A stretch of DNA of 16,003 bases from Desulfuromusa sp. (GTDB lineage: Bacteria; Desulfobacterota; Desulfuromonadia; Desulfuromonadales; Geopsychrobacteraceae), in contig JAOZMV010000010.1 in NCBI GenBank assembly GCA_029934095.1, positions 1 to 16,003 on the forward strand, given 5' to 3'. The notes below the pieces were generated by a model that was not told where the DNA came from, did no database searches, and saw nothing but the letters and a program-made list of their open reading frames with translations. Below are positions 1 to 7,725 of the stretch, one piece after another; the first letter of the stretch is position 1; each line of letters begins with the position of its first letter. A program made the position numbers and the translations under genes.

Positions 1-40
1 AATTTAAGCGGGTTTAATTTAAAATTTATAGGAGCCAATT

Positions 41-988
41 ATGACACATATTTTTGCAGATAACTCTCTCTCTATTGGTCGTACTCCACTGGTACAGTTG
101 AATCGGGTGATTGCCCCCGGCGGGGCAAATGTCTACGGCAAAGTGGAGGGGCGCAATCCCTCTTATTCAGTGAAATGTCGGATTGGCGCATCGATGATCC
201 TGGATGCACAACTAAAAGGGACATTGAAGCCAGGTATGGAAATTATTGAGCCCACCAGTGGTAATACCGGGATTGCCCTTGCTTTTGTCGCCGCCGCTAA
301 AGGGATACCCTTGACTCTGACGATGCCGGAGACAATGAGTATTGAGCGCCGCAAGGTACTGAAAGCTTTTGGAGCCAAACTGATCTTGACTGCCGGGTCG
401 AAGGGGATGGCTGCTGCGATTACTGAAGCAGAGCGGATAGCAGAGGAAGATCCCGGTCGTTATCTGTTGTTGCATCAGTTCAAGAATCCGGCAAACCCCG
501 AGATTCATTTTAAAACCACCGGCCCGGAGATTTGGGATGATACTGAAGGGAAGATTGATGTCCTGGTCGCCGGGGTTGGAACCGGAGGCACCATCAGTGG
601 AATCTCCCGTTATATTAAAAAGGTTCAGGGGAAGCAGATCATGTCAGTTGCCGTGGAACCTGCTGCCAGCCCGGTTATAAGTCAATATCTTGCGGGTGAA
701 ATGTTGCAGCCCGGGCCACATAAAATCCAGGGAATAGGTGCTGGTTTCATCCCCGGAACTCTCGATCTGGATATGGTTGATCGAGTTGAATTGGTGAGTG
801 ACGATGAGGCTTATGATTTTTCCAGACGTTTGACCCGGGAGGAGGGGCTGCTTTCGGGAATTTCCTGCGGTGCAGCAACGGCCGTTGCTGCCAGATTATC
901 TCAGCAGGCTGAATTTTCTGGTAAAAATATTGTTGTGATTCTTCCAGATTCCGGTGAGCGTTACTTGAGTAGTGACTTGTTTTCCTGA
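41..988 (+). CDS. cysK: Cysteine synthase A (O-acetylserine sulfhydrylase)
   Basis: PLP enzyme that makes L-cysteine from O-acetyl-L-serine and sulfide in the cytoplasm, the last step of sulfur assimilation. The 315-residue protein follows E. coli CysK closely from the first residues. Visible landmarks are the PLP lysine K45 in [11 protein letters not shown], the substrate loop PTSGNTG (71-77), the phosphate-binding loop GVGTGGT (178-184), [12 protein letters not shown] (227-238) and PDSGERYL (302-309), whose serine contacts the PLP ring nitrogen. SVKCRIG, rather than SVKDRIA, is the normal proteobacterial CysK version and not a defect. The C-terminus is slightly shorter than in E. coli. The ATG has a good AGGAG at 30-34. 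No regulatory site is visible in the 40 bases upstream. The next gene starts 86 bases downstream on the same strand. Serine-acetyltransferase-associated or cystathionine beta-synthase paralogues are less likely given the CysK-specific motifs. Confidence 0.95.
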   Translation: MTHIFADNSLSIGRTPLVQLNRVIAPGGANVYGKVEGRNPSYSVKCRIGASMILDAQLKGTLKPGMEIIEPTSGNTGIALAFVAAAKGIPLTLTMPETMSIERRKVLKAFGAKLILTAGSKGMAAAITEAERIAEEDPGRYLLLHQFKNPANPEIHFKTTGPEIWDDTEGKIDVLVAGVGTGGTISGISRYIKKVQGKQIMSVAVEPAASPVISQYLAGEMLQPGPHKIQGIGAGFIPGTLDLDMVDRVELVSDDEAYDFSRRLTREEGLLSGISCGAATAVAARLSQQAEFSGKNIVVILPDSGERYLSSDLFS

Positions 989-1074
989 TAAAATGAGTTT
1001 TTTGAAAACACTTGAGTTTTTCTCTGATCTGCTTTTCAGTGTGTTCGAGGGTGTATTCTTTTTGAGGATTATTA

Positions 1075-2868
1075 ATGTACGAATCGCCACAGGAAAAGTT
1101 GGAACAGAATGATCCAGACAACAAGGTTGGCTTGATTGAGATTTTAACTCAAGCTCAGGCGCACCTTGATTGTCTGGATGATGATTACTCTGCTGGCCAG
1201 AGTGAATTGGAATCTCTCCAAAATCGCTTGGCTTCCGGGCAGTTTCGTTTAGCGGTTCTGGGTCAGTTTAAGCGTGGGAAAAGTACCCTGCTGAATGCTC
1301 TGCTTGGGGATAAACTGCTACCGACAGATATCCTTCCGGTGACTGCGATCCCAACTTTTATTGGTGCCGCAGAGAATGTTGATGTGCTGGTGAACTTCGA
1401 CATTGAAGCCGATCCGGTGAGGTTTATCCCTTCATCAGATCAATCCTTGAGGGATTTTCTGGTAGATTATGTCACTGAAGAGGGAAATCCAAACAACCAG
1501 CGTCAGGTGAAACGGGTTGAAATTGGTCACCCCTCAGCCATGCTCAAACAAGGTGTTGTCCTGATCGATACTCCAGGCATTGGCTCGACCCATAAGCACA
1601 ATACTGAAGTGGCTTATCAGGTTCTTCCTCAGTGTGATGCCGCTCTTTTTCTGGTTTCTCCCGATCCACCGATAACCGAAATAGAACTCGATTATCTCAA
1701 AGAAATTCGTCAACGGTTACCACAAACTTTTTTTATTCTGAATAAGATTGATTTTCTTGATGAGCAGGAGAAGACAGCTTCACTTAAATTTCTGGCCGAT
1801 CAATTAGCGCCATTATGTGACGGTATTCCTTTGGTGCTAGCGGTTTCAGCGCGCAACGGCTTAAATGCACGCCTGTCTGGCGACGTTGATGGCTGGAAAA
1901 GTAGTGGTATGCATCAAGTTGAGCAGAACCTCATTGATTTTTTTGCTCGGGAAAAACAGCAAATCTTTCAAGAATCTCTGCAACGCCGAATCAGTGATCA
2001 GCTTAACGATATTGTGATGCAATTAGAGCTTTCTTTAAGAGCTTTATTACTACCTGAGGCAGACCTGAAACAACGAATTGAGCAGTTTCGACAATCAATT
2101 CCTGATGTGGAGAGAGAAAAACATGCCGCTGAAGATATTTTATCCGGAGATTTAAAAAGGGTTGTCGAACGTTTAAATAAGGAAGTTGAAAAAGTTCGTG
2201 TTCAGGGTAAAGAAAAAATCATCACTCAGCTGGAAAACTTCGTTACAACTATTGCAGACACTGAAGAGATGGAACGTCTGGTGAGGGCGGATTTGGCGCA
2301 AGAAATACCAGTTTTCTTTGCTCCAGCGATGCGTCATGTTGCCGATATTATTCGAACTGAAGCGACGGAGCTATTGTCTCTGCACCAGCAGCGCAGTAAC
2401 CGACTGATTGAGCAGGTTCGACAGATTGCAGCTGAGCTATTTGATATCCCTTATCATGCCCCCTCAGTAGGGCGTTCCTACACAAAATTTGAAATATCAG
2501 GTTGGAGTCATGATCTGTTTATCTCCGATATGGATCCTTTGGGGCAGCGTTTTTCCCGCAAGTTTTTTACCCAGAAGTTCCGCCGTAAGAGAACTGTGAA
2601 GCGGTTGCGTGAAGAGGGTCTGAAATTATTGAATCAGAACGTTGAACAGATTAACTGGGCGTTGCGGCGTGGGCTGGATGAAAGTTTTCGTCAGTTTGGG
2701 GTGGAATTGTCCGAACAGTTGGAGAAAACAATTACCGCGACCAGAAAGGCGATGGAGGTTGCCTTAAGTCGAAGTGAATCGCAATCACATGAAACCGCCA
2801 GCCGGGAAATCAAGTTAAAACAGGCTCTATTGAAGCTTAAGAAAATTCTCAATCAGCTGGAAGAATAG
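1075..2868 (+). CDS. Dynamin-like GTPase (bacterial dynamin family)
   Basis: A 597-residue large GTPase. The G domain is complete: P-loop GQFKRGKS (63-70), probable switch-I threonine T90 in PVT, DTPG (165-168) and NKID (223-226). After the G domain the protein is mostly charged and predicted helical, with a coiled-coil-like stretch around 300-390 and a final helical part from about 525. A basic patch (FRRKRTVKRLREE, near 502-514) could contact lipid or nucleic acid. I see no convincing hydrophobic paddle or transmembrane segment, unlike membrane-inserting bacterial dynamins. Known family members remodel or protect membranes as pairs or oligomers; the role of this one cannot be read from sequence. 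It stands alone, without the adjacent partner dynamin gene often seen. The ATG is preceded by GAGG at 1064-1067. An operon with cysK is possible but unsupported by function. Confidence 0.82.
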   Translation: MYESPQEKLEQNDPDNKVGLIEILTQAQAHLDCLDDDYSAGQSELESLQNRLASGQFRLAVLGQFKRGKSTLLNALLGDKLLPTDILPVTAIPTFIGAAENVDVLVNFDIEADPVRFIPSSDQSLRDFLVDYVTEEGNPNNQRQVKRVEIGHPSAMLKQGVVLIDTPGIGSTHKHNTEVAYQVLPQCDAALFLVSPDPPITEIELDYLKEIRQRLPQTFFILNKIDFLDEQEKTASLKFLADQLAPLCDGIPLVLAVSARNGLNARLSGDVDGWKSSGMHQVEQNLIDFFAREKQQIFQESLQRRISDQLNDIVMQLELSLRALLLPEADLKQRIEQFRQSIPDVEREKHAAEDILSGDLKRVVERLNKEVEKVRVQGKEKIITQLENFVTTIADTEEMERLVRADLAQEIPVFFAPAMRHVADIIRTEATELLSLHQQRSNRLIEQVRQIAAELFDIPYHAPSVGRSYTKFEISGWSHDLFISDMDPLGQRFSRKFFTQKFRRKRTVKRLREEGLKLLNQNVEQINWALRRGLDESFRQFGVELSEQLEKTITATRKAMEVALSRSESQSHETASREIKLKQALLKLKKILNQLEE

Positions 2869-3133
2869 AGCCACTCCTTTTTTGTGACTATTTTGAACTG
2901 AGCTTGACCAGTCAGGTATCTGATCAAAACCGGTCATTGCCAGATTTGTTTAAAACCAACATCATTATATCTCTACTAAAAAAAGACAGGGATATATGCC
3001 AACCCCGTTTTGACAGGATATTTGACAAACTGATTAATACGGTTGCCGAGTAACACTATTAGCTGCCACAACTGCTAAATTTTAAAAGGGCGGCTTAGAA
3101 GGAATCAAACTTGACAGTAACAATCATCTCAAC
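2869..3133. other. Intergenic spacer between convergent genes
   Basis: This 265-base AT-rich spacer lies between the 3' ends of the dynamin-like gene (+) and the MOSC gene (-). I see no open frame of useful length, no tRNA and no GC-rich hairpin followed by a T run, so the terminators for the two converging transcripts are not evident. TTGACA occurs three times (3010-3015, 3022-3027, 3111-3116), but without a convincing -10 at the right distance and with no gene to drive on that strand. Confidence 0.5.
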
Positions 3134-3565
3134 TTACAAAAGATGAAATTCATCTCCAGGGTACACGCGTCCTCCTTGTAGAACTTTGGCGAAGATCCCT
3201 TCCTTCGGCATCACGCAATCTCCAGCCTGATGATAGATGGCGCAGCGGTTGTGACATTCCTTGCCAATCTGGGTGACCTCAAGCAACACTTCACCGATCT
3301 GCAGTTGAGCACCGACCGGCAGCTTCGGCAAGTCGATCCCATCAGTGGTCAGGTTCTCGGCAAAATCGCCGTTATCGACATCCAGCCCCATCTTGCGCAT
3401 TTTATCGATACTCTCTTTGGCCAGCAGGCTGACCTGCCGATGCCAGTCTCCTGCGTGGGCATCACCAACAATGCCGTGGTCTTCCCGTAGTTCGATCTGC
3501 CCGACAGGGGTTTTCCGCTCGCCTTTATTTTTGCTGATACAGACTGCCACGATCTGAGCTGTCAT
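3134..3565 (-). CDS. MOSC-domain protein, molybdenum-cofactor associated
   Basis: A 143-residue stand-alone MOSC domain (named for the MoCo sulfurase C-terminus). The family binds or transfers sulfur or molybdenum-pterin ligands; the substrate of small free MOSC proteins like this is generally unknown. Visible family features are GIVGDAHAG (31-39), DFAENLTT (67-74) and the conserved cysteine C104 in GKECHNRC, the candidate sulfur carrier. I start at 3565 rather than the in-frame ATG at 3610: an ideal GGAGG lies 8 bases before this ATG, the MOSC homology begins here, and the longer version would overlap the end of moaA. It follows moaA by 4 bases at the end of the mod/mob/moe/moa series, so a molybdenum-cofactor role is inferred from context. 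Unlike its two upstream neighbours it looks intact. Confidence 0.85.
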   Translation of the reverse strand: MTAQIVAVCISKNKGERKTPVGQIELREDHGIVGDAHAGDWHRQVSLLAKESIDKMRKMGLDVDNGDFAENLTTDGIDLPKLPVGAQLQIGEVLLEVTQIGKECHNRCAIYHQAGDCVMPKEGIFAKVLQGGRVYPGDEFHLL

Positions 3566-3569
3566 TTGT

Positions 3570-3865
3570 TTAACCTCCGATACTCGCCATACAGAAGGCA
3601 GCGGTTTCATGCTGCTTTTGGCTGAGTTGATGTTGTGAGGGTTTACCGTCGATAACCTGCTGTAGTGCGTTTCTGAGATCGATCGCCGATTTTCGCAGGT
3701 ATGGCTTCAGGTCCAGTCCATCATCGCTGAGCAGGCAACTCTTTGCCAAACCGGTCGAGGTGACCCGAATCCGGTTACCGGCATACAGTAACGACAACGC
3801 AGATTACAGCGATTGGTGATCGACAAGCGTAAGTAGTTTATGTTTCGTCCGTGAGAGTCCTGCAT
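3570..3865 (-). pseudogene. moaA: moaA remnant (GTP 3',8-cyclase) with large internal deletion and frameshift
   Basis: MoaA is the radical-SAM enzyme that starts molybdenum-cofactor synthesis from GTP. Reading from ATG 3865 (AAGGA upstream), the first 29 residues are a clear MoaA start, including [18 protein letters not shown] with the CxxxCxxC cluster motif (C20, C24, C27). Just after CMP, near 3778, the sequence jumps to a MoaA C-terminus in another frame: NRIRVTSTG, the third cysteine of the second Fe-S cluster (KSCLLSDD), and the conserved terminal Gly-Gly (MASIGG) before TAA at 3570. The original frame ends at 3707 after 52 residues. About 99 of the usual ~330 residues remain, so roughly 230 codons, the barrel core and the first two cysteines of the second cluster, are gone. 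The junction sits in CCGGTAACCGG. The remnant cannot make an active enzyme. A misassembly is the alternative. Confidence 0.88.
3573..3578 (-). promoter_or_regulatory. Ribosome binding site of the MOSC gene, inside the moaA stop region
   Basis: GGAGGT on the minus strand is both the Shine-Dalgarno sequence for the MOSC ATG at 3565 and the final Gly-Gly codon pair of the moaA C-terminal frame, immediately followed by its TAA. It decides the MOSC start and implies translational coupling to moaA in the ancestral operon. Confidence 0.75.
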
Positions 3866-3877
3866 AATATCCTGTCC

Positions 3878-5073
3878 TTAAAGAGCTCGCAGCAGGATGA
3901 TGTCAACCTCATCCCCTGCCGCGAGATCAGGGCTGCCAATCGCCACCGGCAGGAGTGCCTGAGCTGCCTGCAGGCTGCGGTTCTGACCTGAGCCCTGTCG
4001 CTGAAAGGGAATAAAACTTAGTAGCCCTGCATTGACAGATAACTTTCCCCAGAGGAATTGCTGGCGTTTACCACCCCCCTTAACAGGTTCTTCAGCCTGA
4101 CGCGGAGAACTGGCGCCAGCGGATTGGGGCAGCCGGAGAGTTTGCTCAGCGCCGGCCGGGTGAAAAGTTCAAAGGTTGCAGCAGTGGCGGCCGGGTTGCC
4201 AGGCAATCCAAAGTAGGGAACATTATTCAGGGTGCCAAACAGAAGTGGCTTGCCCGGCTTGATCGCGACTTTCCAGAATTTACGCACGAACTCGTGTTGC
4301 TCCAAAGACTGCAGGACAAGATCTTTTTCTCCAACAGAAACACCGCCGGTTGATATAATCAGATCACTCTTCATGGCTAGATCAAGCAGTCTGGAGAGGT
4401 CTGAATCCTGATCTTCTCCAATTCCCAGCGGGATAGGCGTGCAACCACACTCGCGTACGCGGGCAACGAGATACTGCAAGTTTGAATTAACGATCTGCCC
4501 CTCCCCCGGTTCTTGACCCAATTCGACCAGTTCGTCCCCCGTAGAAAAGATCGCTACTCGCGGCCTCGAGATGGCGTGAACCCGTTCAACGCCAGCACTT
4601 GCCAGCAATCCTATCGCACCAGCTTGTAGCTGCTCACCGGCTTCCAGCAGAACCTCTTCAGTGTGGTATTCTTCACCGCAGTAGCGAACGTGCTGTCCCT
4701 TTGACACCGCCTGTTTGAGAATCAGTTGCCCATTCTCTTCGGTGCAATCTTCGATTGGTATTACGGTATCCGCCCCCTCTGGCAGCGATGCACCGGTGGT
4801 AATGTGGATTGCCTCGCCCGGCGTCAAGCTACCGTTAAAGGGATGACCGGCATAGGCCACGCCGACAATTTCTAACCGCTTCGAACTTCCTACCGAAATT
4901 CCGGCCACGGCAAAGCCGTCCATCGCCGAGTTATCCCAACGGGGCATATCCCATCTGGCTTTGACCGGGGCGGCCAGAAACAGTCCAGCCGCGGGCGGAA
5001 GTGGCAGCTGTTGCGATGGCAGGGGGACGATGGTTTCCAGTACCTGTTGCAGGGCATCCTCGTAGCTCAGCAT
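3878..5073 (-). pseudogene. moeA: moeA with a one-base frameshift (molybdopterin molybdenumtransferase)
   Basis: MoeA inserts molybdate into adenylylated molybdopterin. The frame from ATG 5073 carries DNSAMDG (47-53), STGDE (177-181), STGGVSVG (241-248) and PGNP (291-294), but stops at 4018 after 351 residues. The -1 frame downstream encodes a convincing domain IV: KRQQFLWGKL, FIPFQRQGSGQNRSLQA and AAGDEVDIILLRAL, ending at TAA 3878. The frames meet most naturally at a run of six G (C run 4074-4079 on the plus strand), after R332. One extra G there gives an uninterrupted 398-residue protein, a normal MoeA length. The intact-frame product would have 19 junk residues and no domain IV. The start overlaps the end of modC by 7 bases, with GAGGAG just upstream. 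A sequencing error in the homopolymer, or frameshifting during expression, are alternatives to true inactivation. Confidence 0.88.
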
Positions 5074-6155
5074 GACAACTCCTCACGGTTTTCGATTCTA
5101 GATTCACGAGCCTTGAACACGGCCCAAAGTTGCTCTCCCGCTTGTGGTTCGCCGAGGGCCTGATAACCACGGCTACTGATTTCGGCAACCAACTTATCCT
5201 CTCGCGCCAGGGTAATTCGCACCCGATCGCCGCGTATGACCACATCGAGTACCTTACCGTGGAGATGATTGCGCGGGCTGCCGACCGGAAGGTCACGGTA
5301 CAGGGCGATATCCCACGGAAAGACGGTCAGGACTGCCGCCCCCGGAGAAACATGTTCGAAGGGGGCGAGGAAAGAGAGTCCGCCATGACTGCAGAAAAAC
5401 AACTTTCCGTCACAGCGTTGCACTTTTCCTGGAATATAATTGACACCGACAAAACGGGCGACGAATTCACTGGTCGGCTCGCGTAACAGTTGATGGAAGC
5501 TGCCACTCTGTACAATTCGGCCCTGTTCCATAACCGCGACCCGCTTGCGGAAGTAAGCGACTTCCTCGGCATCGTGGGTTACCAATAAGGTCGGAATTTT
5601 CAATTCGATCAGGATCGTGTGCAGCCAGCGACGGATTTCGCTTCGCGCGGCGGGATCGAGGGCTGTCGTTGGTTCATCGAGCAGCAGCAGCTCCGGATCG
5701 GTTGCCAGGGTTCGAGCCAGTGCCACCTTCTGTTGTTCGCCACCCGAAAGGGTGGCAACGTTGCGGTCGACCAGATGTTCGATGGCGAGTTTTTGCAACA
5801 GCTGATTGATGCGACGTTGCCGCTCTCCGTGGCCGGTACCACGCATTTTCAGACCGAAACCGATGTTACCGCTCACGTCGAGATGCGGGAAAAGGGCCAG
5901 ATCCTGAAAAACCATACCGATTCGCCGCTGCTCGGGTGGCAGGTCGATCTTTTGTGTTGAATCAAACAGGCAGCTTCCTCCCAGCATGATATGCCCGGAG
6001 TAAGGCTTGTTGAGCCCGGACAGCAAGCGCAGCAGACTGCTTTTGCCGGCACCGTTCGGGCCAAGCAGCACGGTGACTCCGGGGGCGACCGAAAGCTCCA
6101 CGTCCAGTTCGAAATGTGCCAAAGGATAGCGCAGTTTGAAGGCCAGATTGCTCAT
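5067..6155 (-). CDS. modC: Molybdate ABC transporter ATP-binding protein
   Basis: ATPase subunit that powers molybdate import by ModABC at the inner membrane. The 362-residue protein has Walker A GPNGAGKSS (32-40), ABC signature LSGGEQQK (136-143), Walker B ending LLLLDEP (156-162) and the H-loop THD (H194). The last ~110 residues after VNYIPGKV form the TOBE-type domain typical of ModC, which binds oxyanion and tunes transport. I start at 6155, where ATG overlaps the modB stop by 4 bases (ATGA). The same frame stays open upstream to 6428, but that extension overlaps modB, is arginine-rich and shows no family similarity. The 3' end overlaps moeA by 7 bases. Sulfate or phosphate ATPases are excluded by the modA/modB context and the TOBE tail. 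Confidence 0.93.
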   Translation of the reverse strand: MSNLAFKLRYPLAHFELDVELSVAPGVTVLLGPNGAGKSSLLRLLSGLNKPYSGHIMLGGSCLFDSTQKIDLPPEQRRIGMVFQDLALFPHLDVSGNIGFGLKMRGTGHGERQRRINQLLQKLAIEHLVDRNVATLSGGEQQKVALARTLATDPELLLLDEPTTALDPAARSEIRRWLHTILIELKIPTLLVTHDAEEVAYFRKRVAVMEQGRIVQSGSFHQLLREPTSEFVARFVGVNYIPGKVQRCDGKLFFCSHGGLSFLAPFEHVSPGAAVLTVFPWDIALYRDLPVGSPRNHLHGKVLDVVIRGDRVRITLAREDKLVAEISSRGYQALGEPQAGEQLWAVFKARESRIENREELSC

Positions 6156-6943
6156 ATCGGCCTTTCTCGCGGTGCCAGCATGTGGACCATAGCCAGCAGC
6201 AATAAAGCGATCAGCAGCAATAAAGTCCCTAGTCCAAACGCCTGTTGAGGATCGCTCTCGAAGGCGTTGTAGATCGCCAGCGACAAGGTTTGAGTGCGGC
6301 CCGGCAGGTTGCCGGCAAACAGGATGATTACGCCGAACAGACCGATCCCTTGCGCCAAAGCCATGATCCCTTCGGCAAACAGACCGCGGCGGACCACCGG
6401 TAAAGACACATGCCAGAATGTTTGCCATGGCGAGGCACCGAGCAGCAGCGCAGTCTCTTCCAGTTTGTAATCGATGCTATCGAAAAGGACCGTACAGCGG
6501 CGGACGAAAAAAGGGGTGACGACGAAGAGGATGGCGATCACCACGGCAATCAGGGTGAAGGGGATGCGCACCCCGATGTCGGCCAGCAGCTCACCGAGCA
6601 GTCCCCGGCGGCCAAAAGCAAGCAGCAGCGCCAGTCCGGCGACTACCGGGGGCATTACCATCGGTAGTTCCAGCAGGATTTCCAGGGTTCGGCGCAGACG
6701 GCCTTTACAGCGGGACAAGCCGTAGGCTGAAGGTAGCCCGAGCAGGAAAATCAGCGGCAGTGCCAGCAGTGATGACAGAAAGGTGATCCAGAGGGCCTGT
6801 AAAATCTCTGTATTCCCCAGCAGTTGCAGCAGCTCGCTCGGACTGCTGGCCAGCAACAGGGCAAGGATCGGCAGCAGGATCAGGGCCGCCAGCAGCAACC
6901 CGCTACCTGCTAAAAACAGGCTAAAGAGGCGTGGTCGTTTCAC
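6152..6943 (-). CDS. modB: Molybdate ABC transporter permease
   Basis: Inner-membrane channel of the molybdate importer. The 263-residue protein is strongly hydrophobic with about six membrane segments; the first is near 10-32. The coupling-loop motif that docks on ModC is clear: EETALLLGASPWQTFWHVSLP, the EAA-type loop ending in LP. ELPMVMPPVVAGLALL is typical of ModB. It is slightly longer than E. coli ModB (about 229 residues), with the extra length at the termini. The start is GTG at 6943, overlapping the modA stop by 4 bases (GTGA); the end overlaps modC by 4 bases. This tight packing indicates translational coupling of modA, modB and modC. Confidence 0.93.
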   Translation of the reverse strand: MKRPRLFSLFLAGSGLLLAALILLPILALLLASSPSELLQLLGNTEILQALWITFLSSLLALPLIFLLGLPSAYGLSRCKGRLRRTLEILLELPMVMPPVVAGLALLLAFGRRGLLGELLADIGVRIPFTLIAVVIAILFVVTPFFVRRCTVLFDSIDYKLEETALLLGASPWQTFWHVSLPVVRRGLFAEGIMALAQGIGLFGVIILFAGNLPGRTQTLSLAIYNAFESDPQQAFGLGTLLLLIALLLLAMVHMLAPRERPI

Positions 6944-7725
6944 TGTTTGGCTCCGCAGAGAAAACCATGTTGCGCAAAACTATTCTGTGCCCAGGGGTCG
7001 TACAGAAAAGTGATGAAATCATCGACCCGTGTTTCTGTTTTTTTGACTTTCGCCAGCAGGTATATTGCCAGAGGGTTGTGTTTCTGCGGTAGGGCGATAG
7101 CGGTTAATTTATGGCTATTTGCAGGGGTGAGATCGCTCTGGTAGACAATTCCAGCATCCACTTCGCCGAGCAGTAGTTTGGCGACTATTGCCTTAACCCG
7201 GCCCTCTTCACTGACAATATTTCCTTTGATCTTGCCGACCAGTGTCGGACCGTAGGCCGAATCGGTAGCCAGTCTTGCGAACAGTTGCCGGGTATAAAAA
7301 CCGATCGGCACTTGTCGGTTGCCGATTGCCAGCAACAGTTCGGGACGAGCCAGGTCCGCTATGCTTGTAAGACGTGGCTGCAAATCAGCACGAGCAGCAA
7401 GGACCAGTTGGTTGCCTAACAGTGGCTGCGGAGAATTCACGAGTTCTTGACGTTGCAATCTCTCCATGACCGGTCGGTTGGCAGAAATAAACAGGTCGGC
7501 CGGGGCGCCCTGCTCAATCTGGGTGGCCAAAGTCTGGCTGCCGGCAAAATTCAGCAGTACTTTGTCGCCGGGAAACTTGGTTTCGTAAGATCGAGCGATC
7601 TTGCTTAACGCCTCGCTGAGTGATGATGCCGCAAAAACTGACAGTTCAGCTCCACTTGCCGGGACGGCACAGATCAGCAGCAACAAAAGAGTGTTGATAA
7701 GCAGTTGGTTAATTACGGCGATCAT
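6940..7725 (-). CDS. modA: Molybdate-binding periplasmic protein
   Basis: Captures molybdate (or tungstate) in the periplasm and delivers it to ModBC. The 261-residue protein starts with a Sec signal peptide: a hydrophobic stretch at about 7-21 and likely cleavage after ASGA near residue 26. The mature part carries ModA oxyanion-site landmarks: VFAASSLSEAL (30-40), NFAGSQTLATQIEQGAPADLFIS (59-81) and a later GIVYQSD tyrosine region. No lipobox cysteine appears at the cleavage site, so it should be soluble. ATG at 7725 overlaps the modE stop by 4 bases (ATGA), and its own stop overlaps modB. Whether it favours molybdate or tungstate cannot be told from sequence; the nar context favours molybdate. 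Confidence 0.94.
   Translation of the reverse strand: MIAVINQLLINTLLLLLICAVPASGAELSVFAASSLSEALSKIARSYETKFPGDKVLLNFAGSQTLATQIEQGAPADLFISANRPVMERLQRQELVNSPQPLLGNQLVLAARADLQPRLTSIADLARPELLLAIGNRQVPIGFYTRQLFARLATDSAYGPTLVGKIKGNIVSEEGRVKAIVAKLLLGEVDAGIVYQSDLTPANSHKLTAIALPQKHNPLAIYLLAKVKKTETRVDDFITFLYDPWAQNSFAQHGFLCGAKQ

Noticed and set aside
155..195. CysK motif SVKCRIG differing from the common SVKDRIA
   Set aside because: This is the standard proteobacterial CysK form, with the PLP lysine in place.
989..1074. Possible terminator between cysK and the dynamin-like gene
   Set aside because: Only AT-based short inverted repeats (GTTTT/AAAAC) with no GC stem; not convincing.
3010..3116. Three TTGACA copies as possible -35 boxes
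   Set aside because: No good -10 at 16-18 bases, and no plus-strand gene downstream; probably chance in AT-rich spacer.
3230..3557. Plus-strand open frames opposite the MOSC gene
   Set aside because: Shadow frames of a clear MOSC protein, with no recognisable domain and no convincing ribosome site.
3566..3610. Longer MOSC start at 3610
   Set aside because: It would overlap the moaA C-terminal frame and ignores the ideal GGAGG before ATG 3565, where family similarity begins.
5130..5486. 118-residue plus-strand open frame inside modC
   Set aside because: It is antisense to the well-conserved ModC TOBE region, and its protein resembles nothing known to me.
6156..6428. Upstream extension of the modC frame by 91 residues
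   Set aside because: It lies wholly inside modB, is arginine-rich and without family similarity; ATG 6155 overlaps the modB stop by 4 bases, as in the neighbouring gene junctions.
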